From Geosiphon pyriformis (lineage: Eukaryota > Glomeromycota > Glomeromycetes > Archaeosporales > Geosiphonaceae): 64,000 nt of DNA. Shown in pieces: positions 10,730 to 20,280 of this stretch. The position numbers were made by a program, and so were the translations under genes. The stretch's first letter is position 1. Each line of letters begins with the position of its first letter. The stretch lies in contig JAAOMT010000098.1 in the NCBI GenBank assembly GCA_016748015.1, positions 263,635 through 327,634 of the forward strand, given 5' to 3'. The notes under the pieces were generated by a model. It saw nothing but the letters and a program-made list of their open reading frames with translations. It did not search any database and was not told where the DNA came from.

Positions 10730-11170
10730 ACATCTCCAATCCTAATTTACTCAGATTTTACTAAATAGTTTATTGTTGCTACAAATGCCTTAAAAAATGC
10801 TTTAGGAATAGTCTTATCACAGATAGGACCAGACAATAAAGAATATCTAATTGCCTACACTAGTTACAGCACTAGCCCAGCAAAAAAAAATTACAGCACA
10901 ACAGATCTTGAATGTCTTGCCATTTATTGGGCTATACAAATGTGAAGACATTATCTTGGCTTGCCCTTTGACTTATATATTGATTATAAAAAACTTGTTT
11001 GGTTACTCAACAACTCACAACTAAAAAAAAATATGCAAGATAGAATACTTATCTGCAACAATTTTCACTCAAAGTTTATTACAAAAAAAGATTCAAGAAC
11101 ACCAATACTAACAGTTTGTCAAAGATGCCACAAACCTAATTTCAGACTCATGGACACATTGACTTATTAA
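10730..11170 (+). pseudogene. RNase H region of LTR-1
   Basis: RNase H removes the RNA strand during reverse transcription. The frame shows LIYSDFTK (the first Asp), LGIVLSQ, the STTDLECLAIYWAI helix with the catalytic Glu, and YIDYKKLVWLL (normally TDHKSL). Stops occur where Gln and Trp codons are expected. It follows RT directly and precedes integrase, the Ty3/gypsy order. Confidence 0.82.
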
Positions 11171-11604
11171 CAACTATATCAGTACCTATTAACACTATAT
11201 TTTAAGGAGATATTATCTCAACAGGAACAAAGTACCATATAAAAACAAGCCTGAAATTATTTTATTTAAGACAACCAACTATATTGACAAGAACACCAAA
11301 ACTGTTCCACCTCATAATGAGTTATAAAGAACAATGAAAAAGAAACTATATTACATAGTATGCATTCTAATTCAATAACAGAACACTTTAACAAAAATGC
11401 TAGTCTCGAAAGAACACTAAATTTATATTATTGGCCAACAATATACAAAGACATTTTTAAATATAGTGAATTCTCTTTATAATCACATCTTTTGGTCAGC
11501 ACATTTGTGGTAACTATAGAGAAATGGGACTATAAAAAATGATTAATATCTTATCACATGATTTATATATTACATGCATAATATAATAACCAATTATATA
11601 TATT

Positions 11605-13164
11605 TTATTTAAAAAAGCTATCTATTTGCAACTGTTTTTTCTCTTCTTGAACTTTGAGAACAGTATTACAAATTAATGTTCTCAAAGTTTTAAAAAAGTC
11701 TGAATCAACTTTTTCACTATATTGCTTTTCACAATAGCACAATGTATCTTCAAGTGCAGTTTTACCTTAATATGTAGATAATAAAAGCAAAGATTTATCT
11801 TTATTTTCACTTTCTAAATCTTCATTTGCATTAGAATTTCCACTATACTTGTTATTAATAAGATTCACAATTTCATTCTCTGAAGCATAAATGAATAATA
11901 GTTCAAACTTGTCAATATTAATAAAGTCTATTGCTAATAGCTTGTTAATATTAATGTACTCAATAAGAACTTGTACTTTTTGTAGAAGTTCTTGTTCAAT
12001 ATCTAATGAATGGGCTGGTATTTGACTATTATTCAGAATTTTTATATGATGCCAACAGTTTTGGATTGTAGTTGTTGTTATCACTGATCACGCATCAATT
12101 AAAAAGTTAATTACATTCTTTAATATTACTGTTGATATTAAAATTTTGTCATCATACTAATTAATAAGATGAAAAAAAAACAACTTTTGGTATTGTGCCT
12201 TAAAAGATGCAATAATTCTTGCATCTAATAGTTGCAAATAGAATGTTGTATTGAATGATAGGTATCTAATCATAATATTAGATAATAAAAAAGATTCTCT
12301 ACCATGAAAACCAGCATTATCAAGCAATAGCAAAATTTTTTTTTTTTTGTGATGCATTTTTTTATTTAATAAATTAAGCTATTCACTAAAAATATTGGTT
12401 TGCATCCATGCTTTTGTATTGTAACAATAAGTAATTGGAAGTGTATTCATATTAATATTGCAAAAACATCATGGCTTTATGGCTTTGCCGATAATTAAAG
12501 GCTGCAACTTAATGCTGTTTATTGTATTATAAGCAAAAAGTATGGTAATTCAACTCTTATCATGCTTGGTGCCAGAAATAGATTTTGTTGCTAAAGTTGC
12601 ATTTGGTGGCATTCTAAAGAATAATGCTGTCTCATCAGTATTATAAACATTATTTAGATTATATTTGTTAATAATTTCATGCAGTTTCTCTCATTCTTCT
12701 GGTAAAATTTCCAAGGGGACACTGTTTGCTTCACTATGCATCTTAATATAGTGCAAATTATGATGTTTCTTGAACTTTTTTAACCAACTATTTGATGCTT
12801 TAAAGTTATTTTCTTTCGAAAACTTTTCAGCAAACTTGAAGGCTTTCATTTGTAAAATTTTTCCAGTAAGAATGCAATTGGTAACTAGTGCTTCAAGCAT
12901 CCATTCTCCCAGTACATCATTTATTTTTGGAAACATCTTTTTTCTGTTCTTTGTCAATTAACCAAAGTTGCCAGATACATTCTTTTCAATCTATCAGTCT
13001 GATTTCACAAATATCTTTGTTACAGTGGAGCAGTTAACCTTTAAATTAAATATTTCGATAAGTCTATTTGCTGAGTAGTTAGGATGCTCTAATTTGTACT
13101 GGCAGAGAGTCTTTTTAGTCTCTAAGAAGATTGCTGTTTGCTTTTGGTTTACGTTTTTTGGCAT
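11605..13164 (-). pseudogene. Pogo/Tigger-like DDE transposase, copy 1
   Basis: Transposase cuts and reinserts the element. The frame runs 520 codons from ATG (MPKNVNQKQ) to TAA with no net indel. It has an N-terminal CENP-B/pogo-type helix-turn-helix region (about residues 1-60, TLCQYKLEHP), then a second DNA-binding region ending in SWLKKFKKHHNL, both typical of Tigger. The DDE_1 catalytic core has VYNTDETALF (first Asp), ILLLLDNAGFH (second Asp) and an Asp before the TTTTIQNCW helix as likely third. This copy keeps all three acidic residues. About seven in-frame stops (TGA, TAG, TAA) break it. Confidence 0.9.
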
Positions 13165-13323
13165 GTTAATAAGAACACACTTTTTATTTTATTTTGCTTT
13201 TATAATATGTTGATATATCTATTATGTCTCAAATGTCATTTTGTCTTATATTTAATCGAACATGTGAGGTATTTTATGTTATATAAGGTGCTTCAGATTA
13301 TAAAAAGTGGCCAAATTATAAAA

Positions 13324-14475
13324 ATAAAAGTTTTAATTCAACTGTAGGATTTTAAGTGCAAATAACAGATTCTTGGTAAAAAGAAACTTAATTTTGATAA
13401 TACATCTGTGACATTTTTTGCCTCTTACTCTCAATTAATGATTAATAATAAAGGCTGTCAATTTAATCTTCCACATACTTGCATAATCATGTAGAAAATA
13501 ACACAATGTCATGTTTTCAAACCTTCCAAATACAGCAACACCTATATTAATTGGAATATTGATATAAAATACTTTGCATAATATCAGAGATATCAGAGAA
13601 AAAGTCAACTGCAGTTTTTTAAAAAATGTCTTAATCATCATAAGTCATGAGATTTAATATGTAATATATATAGGCATGCAATAGCTTCCGAATTAATATG
13701 GCCATATGTTGTTTCTAAGGAAAATTTATCTGTTGAAGATTACTTAGAATGGGCCCAAAATGAAACAGATCCCACATTTAGATTAAAGTATAAACAAGTT
13801 TTTTCTTATTTACAAGCAATTATTAACTTTTGTACTGAAGTTTGTTTCAATAGATCTTTATTAAAACTCACGACTAGATGAATGTTTGCACCAATTTGGT
13901 CTGCTCAGTGCCATCCTATTTACTAATTAATTGAAATTGCTGATAAAGAACAATGGCTATGATTAAAGCCTGAAGTTTGCAAGCTGATTCAAGAAAGAAT
14001 TGTAATTTCTCAATTTAAACTTTCAAATTAACATCAAGGCCATGATACAATACTTGAAAAAATTAACAAAATGCTCAAATCATTAATTTTTTCTACATTT
14101 TCACAATGGTATTGAGAAATTGCAGCACGTAATTATATCAAATTTAAAAGATTGCATATTAATTTCTTTAATGTCATTAGATATTTTAAAAGTGAAATAT
14201 ACAGATCTTGTACATGTCCTAGCTTTATTGCTGAATCAAATTGATTTTGAGTTCAGATAAGAAAAACACAGTTTGTAAATCCAAATGTCTCTAATTATGT
14301 TTTTTATGATATTGATCATGAATGAATATTAAGTAAAGAAATAAAAAAATTCAGTGAAATTGCATGGATAAAAAAAATAAATTTTTTTAAAGCAAGGTGA
14401 ATTAAGAAAACATTATTAGGTACTTGGAAACCAATTCCAGTAACAAGTGAAGAAGCAGATCATCAAAAAATATAA
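13324..14475 (+). pseudogene. ORF-B of the pogo-like element, copy 1 (unknown function)
   Basis: I do not recognise this protein. The frame spans 384 codons including the stop, runs opposite to the transposase, and has exactly the same length as the copy at 56,521-57,672. The start codon is ATA here where copy 2 has ATG. Conserved stretches include MINNKGCQFNLPHTC, NLSVEDYLEWAQNET, YKQVFSYLQAIINF, KTQFVNPNVSNYVF and the C-terminus GTWKPIPVTSEEADHQK. The protein is rich in Arg/Lys and Tyr, with no signal peptide or membrane helix. About eleven stops lie where Arg, Gln or Trp codons fit. Matching length without indels in two copies argues for a real former gene carried by the transposon. Confidence 0.75.
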
Positions 14476-14823
14476 ATCTGTTAATAAAATTACAACTATT
14501 ATCTATTATTAACTCTCCAATATCTCTTTTAAGTGATCATGTTTTCAAAGCTTATTAAATTAATCATGTGACAGCCTAATAAATATTCTTCAAGAAGTTA
14601 GAAATATATTGTATTGTGTATAGTTTTGTTTATATTGGGTTGGGTACATTATTATTTATAATTGGCATTTTTAAAACATGATATGTTGAGTCTAAATCCA
14701 AATCTCCATTCTGCATGATTATGTTTGAATTATGAAAAGCATTCAACATGGATTTATTTGTCCCAAAAAAGTTGATTTTTAATACATCTTTAAAACTATC
14801 AATCAAACTTTTGCTCGCTAATA

Positions 14824-15456
14824 CTAAATATTGGTCGAATAATGAATATAATTGCTAGTATGGAGTCTTTTTTTAATCGTGGATGCCAAAGTTGGTGTGA
14901 AAATGTATTTATTGAGTATATATTGAAATTTTCATGCTCTGAGTTTTATTACTGGTCACATTTTTTTTTCTAAGAAAAGGTAAATTCAAACTCTATTTCT
15001 AGTTGATTTGCTCGAACAATGTTTTATTAACAAACTTGTTCTTGAAAGATTCTATTGGGCCATTATTCTTACTTATAGATCTGTTAATTTCTTTTTTTAA
15101 TACAGAGAAAAAGTAATCTCATTAGCCAAAGTTTGATCCAAAGTAATTTCATTAATATCTGCAGCAACAGCCTCCAAAACACTACTAGTCTCTAAAGCAC
15201 CACCAGTTTTCAAAACACCAAGAGCAGCAGTACTGTACCATATGTCAACTATTATAAAAACTCTCATAATATCTACAAACAACAAGCCAGATATAATTGT
15301 TTCATTATTGTTTTCTGATAGCAGTGGCAGCTTATAAAGAAGAAGAGTAATTGAATGTTGTAATATTTTAGAAATTTTGTTTAGTGTTTTACAATTGTTT
15401 CTAGAAACTTTTCTAATTTTTTTTACTACCATAAAAAAAATGATTTTCATTGACAA
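14824..15456 (-). pseudogene. ORF-C of the pogo-like element, copy 1 (unknown function)
   Basis: Function not recognised. A 211-codon frame including stop starts at ATG (MSMKIIFFMVVKK), on the transposase strand near the right end. The copy at 58,021-58,653 has identical length and aligns throughout. Recognisable stretches are NNCKTLNKISKILQHS, LLLYKLPLLSENN, EITLDQTLANEITFS and YILNKYIFTPTLAS. The first 118 codons are open, and about six stops interrupt the rest. A conserved segment in another frame follows it (about 14,640-14,830: LFDQYLVLASKSLIDSF, then NKSMLNAFHNSN), so the gene may have had another exon or a frameshift there. Confidence 0.62.
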
Positions 15457-16866
15457 ATTGGAAAATTTTCTTGACTGTACATGTTCAATTAAATATAAAA
15501 TGATATCTGATGTTTATATCTAATATCATATGATTATAGTGTGACTATAGAAAGTGGAAATTACTTATATTCTGCTATCATATTTGTGGAGATAGAGACT
15601 ATAAGAAGATATATATAGTAAAAGTGACTATAAAGAGATAATATTATATATAAATGGTTTTGGTTTTTAAAAAAATATGATTATAAGAAGATAGTAACTA
15701 TAATCAGAGAAACTATAAAAAGAGTTTACTGTACATGTTCAATTATGATTCATGCCAGTGAAGAGGAAAAGCAAAATCAACAGAACCACTTTGACTTATT
15801 CCAGTTGGAAATCTATTTGATAGAATTGGAATTGATTTGGTTGGACTTCTTTTAATTACATTCCAAAGAAATCATTATATCATTGTAGTTGTAGACTATC
15901 TTACAAAATGGCCAGAAGCCAGAGCAATCCAAGTGGCCAATACCAAAATAGTAGCCAAATTTGTGCATCAAGACCTAATTTACTAACATAGATGTTTGAA
16001 AAAATTATTATCTGACTAGAAAACACATTTTGTTAATAATATGCTAACTAAACTAAGCCAATAATTTGGAATAAAGTGACTCTTATTGTCATCATAACAC
16101 CCACAAATAAATAGACTGGTAGAACAATTTAACTGAATACTGTATAAAGCACTAGCAAAAATAAGTCATAAAAACAAACAAGAATAGAACTTATTTATAC
16201 TTTCTGTACTCTTTACATATTGAACATTAAAACAAAATACGATTTAGTTCACACCATTCAAACTAGTTTATGGAAGAAAAGCTATGTTACCAATTGAATA
16301 AATGATATTATTATACCCAACAAAAACAATTAATGAAGAAAATTTTAAAGGTACTTTATACCAAAAAACATACCAGATAATGGAAATGTTAGAAAACAAT
16401 CGAAAAACAGCAGCTGACAATATTAGTTATGCTTAAGAATGACAAAAAAAAAGACATGATAACCACTTATTAAAACAACTAATGGAATTCAAGATTGAAA
16501 ACCAAGTACTATTACATTATACAAAAGCTGAGAAACAATAAACTGGAAAGTTTAACCCAAAATGGAACAGTCTATTCCATATACACAAAGCTTTAGAAAA
16601 TGAAGCTTACAAATTATAATTGGAAGACAGGATTTTAAAGAAAGTAGTACATAGAAATTGGTTAAAAATTTATCATGTAAAACAGGAATCATTATTATCA
16701 GTACCTTAGCTAGGAACACAAATTTCATTAATCAGACCAAAAGATATATCATGAGATTTGAAACCAATCATTATTATCGAAATATAGACAACATGCAGCA
16801 AATTAAATTAGAGAATTTAAATATATATAGTATTTAAAAAACAGCAAAAAATGATAGAACTTTCAA

Positions 16867-17606
16867 CATGAACTTGTCAGATCAAATTCTACAACTTTCA
16901 AAACAACTATTTGATACAATTTAACAATCTTCTGCTCAAATAGAAGTGACAATTGATAAAGAAAAAAATATGCTATAAAAATAGAAACAAAAAAGAGATG
17001 AGTATAAGTTCAATTAGAACTAACTGTTTCCATTCCTACACTCTGTTTAAGAAAGAAATTTTACAAAAAAGAATTAAATTGTCTTGGGCAGAACTTGAAA
17101 AAAAAGTGGAGGAATGAGAAAATATTTATAAAAGAAGATATTTGGTTTCTGAGCTCAAAGAAATCAAAGAAGCTTTAATTTGTGGAATTGATCTCCCTAA
17201 AATAAGAGAATGGACATCAGACAATGTAAAAGAATGGAAAAAAAGACTTTCTCCAGCTTATTAGTTCTACAAAATAAGTAAACAATTAGACTTAAAGACA
17301 CCATATGGAAACTTTAGCTAGAAAACTTTCAACAAAGAAGCAATGTAACAAGTAAAAAAATTCATAGAAAAAAGCAACCTGACCCTACATTACAAAGCAG
17401 CATACTAACTATATGCCACTTTCTAATATTGTCCAAATATACTGTTGTATGGATCTATAAAGACAATAACAGTTAGCAACATAGGACAAATTACCAATCA
17501 ACAGTTCAAAGACCTACAAAAAACAATACTTAACATAACCATTGAACATTACACAAACAAAGACATAGGAACAAATACATACAATTTTACAGAAGCTCAA
17601 TTCTAA
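16867..17606 (+). pseudogene. Accessory ORF downstream of integrase in LTR-1
   Basis: Function not recognised. After integrase a separate reading begins at an ATG (MNLSDQILQLSKQLFD, 16,867). It shifts frame near 17,000 and continues to a TAA at 17,604-17,606. The second part is open over 203 codons apart from six stops. It is charged and helix-prone (SWAELEKKVEE, LVSELKEIKEALI, REWTSDNVKEWKKRL), suggesting coiled-coil segments, and its C-terminal part has NIGQITNQQFKDLQKTI. No membrane helix is seen, so it is unlike a retroviral envelope. The place after integrase is where some gypsy elements carry an extra gene. No counterpart is visible in LTR-3. Confidence 0.55.
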
Positions 17607-17620
17607 AAAGAAAGAAATAA
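17605..17620 (+). promoter_or_regulatory. Polypurine tract of LTR-1
   Basis: AAAAAGAAAGAAATAA lies immediately before the 3' LTR start. A purine run at this place primes plus-strand DNA synthesis in LTR retrotransposons. Position and composition fit, and it has not been tested. Confidence 0.65.
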
Positions 17621-18639
17621 TATTACCTGAATAGAAAAACTATTCTGAAGTTATAAAAAACGTAATCAGAACATGACATAATACAGAATAGTGTGCAATA
17701 ATATTGGATAATGCATTATAACTTAGGATAGCACAAAATAACACAGAATAACACATAAATAACACTAGATAATGTGTTATAACATAGGATAACTAGTAAT
17801 AATATAGAAGAACAAAGCAATAATAAAAATAACAAAGCAATAGTTAGCAATAACAAAACAATTAGAAACAATCCTGTAAAACCAAAAGAATATATAAAAT
17901 CAAGTAATTATAAAAAGTAGAAAAAGACAGACAAATAGATACAAACCATTAAACAAGAATCAAATATTCATACCTCTTTATCATTGATATTTTATATTCA
18001 TCTTTTGAAATAAATTAATTATTAAAAAATCAGAATCACAAATTCATGTTTTCAAACTTTGTAGAATTTATGTGAATTAATCATTGTTTCATATTTTTGT
18101 TTCAGAACAGATGCTCTTAGCATAACCACCTCAAACTATTAATGATTTAGACTAATCATTCTTGATTATGGTGATTAACAATACTAATTTATCTTTTTTT
18201 TTTTTTTATTTTTTTTTATTTTATTTTATTTTTTTTTTTTTATTTTTCTTTTGTGGAGTGACAACATAGTAAAATCAACTGTCTGGGAATAGACTTTGTG
18301 ATAGTCTGATAAAAGAGAGAAGCTCTTCCTAGATTTTTGGATATTAACATTATTTTGATAGCTTACCAGAAAGGTGAAAAGACAATGCCAGACCCTAATA
18401 ACTGCACTTATTAGCTTAGAGAAGAAAGCTTACTTTTATAAGAAGTTGTAATCAGTGAGAACCAAAACTCTGTGCCTTATAACCAAAAAACTCAACAGGT
18501 AAATTTACAACCAATAGATAAGACTTTTAGAGATTGATAATCAAGACTAAGCCAATAGAATTACATATAATACACCTTACTAATAAGTGAAAGCACCAAA
18601 CATTACCATTTTCCTATTTTACCAACTATATTCATAACA
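17621..18639 (+). repeat. 3' LTR of LTR-1
   Basis: It aligns with 3,271-5,297 from end to end apart from the nested solo LTR. It begins TATTAC, where the 5' LTR begins TGTTAT (G-to-A at the TG end), and ends ATAACA. Its uninterrupted site GATAATGTGTTATAAC corresponds to GATAAC-ATGT-TATAAT around the solo-LTR insertion, which proves the insertion is secondary. The C/T tract of the other LTR is almost pure T here. Confidence 0.92.
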
Positions 18640-19739
18640 ACATGTTTACAGACAGCCAGACTGCCTTGGATGCGTATAGGTTGAATTTGAAGTTTATTCA
18701 TCCAGATTTCAAGAATCAATGTTGAATTAAATGTTGTCACATTGTAGGCACTATTTATTGTAAGAATTTAGATATTAGCTAACATAAGGTTAGAAATCCC
18801 TCTGGTGTTTCTGGTAATAAGCATGCTAATATGTTAGCCAAAGCAGCTGCTGTCTCTAATTGACACCTACCTTATTTAATTAGTAAAAGTTATCTTAGAG
18901 CTAATGGTATTGTAGTTTCTGGTAATTCTAGATATTTTGTTCAAAGAATTTTTTGGGCTGTTAATTGTGCACATTGGGAAACTGGTTCTGGTTCTTGGAT
19001 GGTGGCTAATAGTATGTATATAAAGATTGATTGGTTCAAGTTATCTTTGGTGTGGCACCCTAATTTTTACTTGATGGCTGGTTTTACTAGTAAACAAACT
19101 GCTGGTTCTTGAACATATTTCATAAAAGCTCTCTATTATTGGCTTCTTGTTGCTGTGTATAAGTAATTATATAATAAGTGTTACTTCAGTATAGTCTGCT
19201 TGTTCTGTAGTAATGTTGAAATATCTGACCATGTCTTTTTCTGTTTATTTAAAGCTGCTGGTTGTGCTTGGTTGTTGAGTATTTATGTGTCCGTTTGGGG
19301 TGTATGCTCTAGTTTACTTTACTCTTCTTTTTGTGTTTTGCAGTTGTTGTCTATTTGTGTTTTTGATGTTGCAGTTAGCATGGCACTGTTCAAGTGTTTT
19401 GTTTTTAATAATTGGTTTTATGAGTTTGTTTCAGTTTTCAAAGATTCTAAGGTTGCAAATCATCATATTGTGGATTTTGTGTATGAATTTTGTCTTGTAT
19501 TTTGGGAGGATATCTGATTGGTGCATACCAAACATTATGCTTTTATGAAAAGAAATGGCTTAATTCTACATGATAATTCTATTCTTGTTTTGGTATCAGG
19601 TTTTTCTTCAATGCTTTCAGCCAGCATAGTTAAATTATTAAGTATAGCTAAGACAGTAAATGTGGATTTCAAATTTTATAAATCTTGTTTGTTTTTCTCA
19701 AGTATAGAAGATGCAGTTTCTGTTCATATAGGTGCTTAA
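18640..19739 (+). pseudogene. LINE-A ORF2 C-terminal part (end of RNase H, zinc finger)
   Basis: The protein resumes after LTR-1 with FTDSQTALDAY, the RNase H strand holding a catalytic Asp (FLDSQAAL in the other copies). NPSGVSGNKHANMLAK (normally GHSGVxGNExAD) and the LINE-specific region WHPNFYLMAGFTS follow. Next is a Cys-His zinc finger CLFCSNVEISDHVFFC (C-x2-C-x7-H-x3-C). The C-terminus VSVHIGA plus TAA matches the other copies. Stops occur in the first half, and 19,200-19,517 is open. It cannot be functional because the 5' part is missing. Confidence 0.87.
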
Positions 19740-19870
19740 TGTTGTTCTAATTGGCTTAAGTGGCTGGTTACATGTGAAAAATACATGATTCACACCTAGT
19801 TTAGATTATTTGTATAATATATTGTACTAAACATTATTTGGATTTTACTTATTAAATGTTTAAAAAAAAA

Positions 19871-20280
19871 TATATTAATAAAATAAAAACTTATATAAAA
19901 ATAAAATAACATCAAGTTATTTTAATAAAAAACATATTAATATAAAATATAACAAGTACTAAAAGTTTTATTAGATATTAATAAATCTTTTTTTAAGTAT
20001 TGGTCATAAATATTTATAAAATAAAAACTTATATAAAAGTAATATACTATAAAATTATTTTGGTAAAAAACATATTAGCATAAAATACAACAAATACTAA
20101 AAAGTTTTATTAAATACTAATAAATTTTTTTTTAAATATTAATTATAAATATTTATAAAATAAAAATTTATATAAAAATAAAATAATATTAAGTTATTTT
20201 AATAAAAAATATTTTAGTAAAAAATATAACAAATACTAAAAGTTTTGTTAAATATAAAAAAGTTTTTTATTTTATTTTTT
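19871..20280. repeat. AT-rich tandem repeat, about 137-140-bp unit (right flank)
   Basis: Roughly three units. The string AAATAAAAAC/T recurs at about 19,881, 20,018 and 20,158. Each unit carries ACTTATATAAAA, then TTATTTTAATAAAAAACATATTA, then TTTTATTAAATA..AATAAATTTTTTTTTAA. The same unit in the same orientation lies left of the LINE at 2,830-3,115. Its function is unknown. Confidence 0.75.

Larger units (their letters stand above)
11464..15731. mobile_element. Pogo/Tigger-like DNA transposon, copy 1
   Basis: This 4,268-bp element lies between TA dinucleotides (11,462-11,463 and 15,732-15,733), the target duplication typical of the Tc1/mariner/pogo superfamily. The left end reads TAGTGAATTCTCTTTATAATC and the inverted right end CAGTAAACTCTTTTTATAGT, imperfect terminal inverted repeats from a CAGTGAACTCTCTTTATA-type consensus. 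It carries three ORF blocks: transposase on the minus strand, ORF-B on the plus strand and ORF-C on the minus strand. All three are matched in copy 2 (54,661-58,897). It sits in the integrase of LTR-1. Confidence 0.92.
11300..16690 (+). pseudogene. Integrase of LTR-1, split by the pogo-like element
   Basis: Integrase inserts the DNA copy into the genome. The His half of the N-terminal HHCC zinc finger (MHSNSITEHF) lies left of 11,463 and its Cys half (YDSCQ.RGKAKS) lies right of 15,732. Removing the pogo-like element plus one TA restores a continuous frame (DIFKYMFNYDSC). One zinc Cys reads Tyr. The DDE core follows: VVVDYLTKWPEA (first Asp, about 15,880), KKLLSD (second Asp) and LVEQFN (Glu). 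Ty3-type C-terminal blocks such as DNHLLKQLMEFKIENQVLL come after. Several TAA/TAG/TGA codons inactivate it. Confidence 0.88.
3271..18639 (+). mobile_element. LTR-1, gypsy-like LTR retrotransposon with two nested insertions
   Basis: The element runs from TGTTATTTG at its left end to ATAACA at its right end. It is flanked by the 4-bp direct repeat ACAT (3,267-3,270 and 18,640-18,643). Both LTRs are present, at 1,040 bp (without its nested insertion) and 1,019 bp. The internal order is primer-binding site, gag with zinc knuckle, protease, Cys-rich region, dUTPase-like domain, RT, RNase H, integrase, an accessory ORF and a polypurine tract. RT before RNase H before integrase is the Ty3/gypsy order. 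Every coding block has in-frame stops, so it is non-autonomous now. Removing both nested insertions leaves about 10.1 kb. Confidence 0.93.
3122..19870 (+). mobile_element. LINE-A, 5'-truncated LINE fragment split by LTR-1
   Basis: Two pieces of one LINE are present, 3,122-3,270 and 18,640-19,870, separated by LTR-1. The left piece holds the start of RNase H. The right piece continues the same protein at the next residues (D-S-Q followed by the helix) and runs to the LINE's 3' end, which matches the 3' ends of the four other copies here (GATTTTACTTATTAAATG, then an A-rich tail). All sequence 5' of RNase H is missing, as is common for LINEs. Both outer flanks are the same AT-rich tandem repeat. 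Confidence 0.88.

Noticed and set aside
13435-13641. A 68-codon minus-strand frame in the pogo-like element
   Set aside because: It overlaps ORF-B antisense. ORF-B is conserved in frame and length in two copies, so the minus frame is a shadow.
16867-17606. The LTR-1 accessory ORF as an envelope gene
   Set aside because: No signal peptide or transmembrane segment, and a charged, helix-rich composition.
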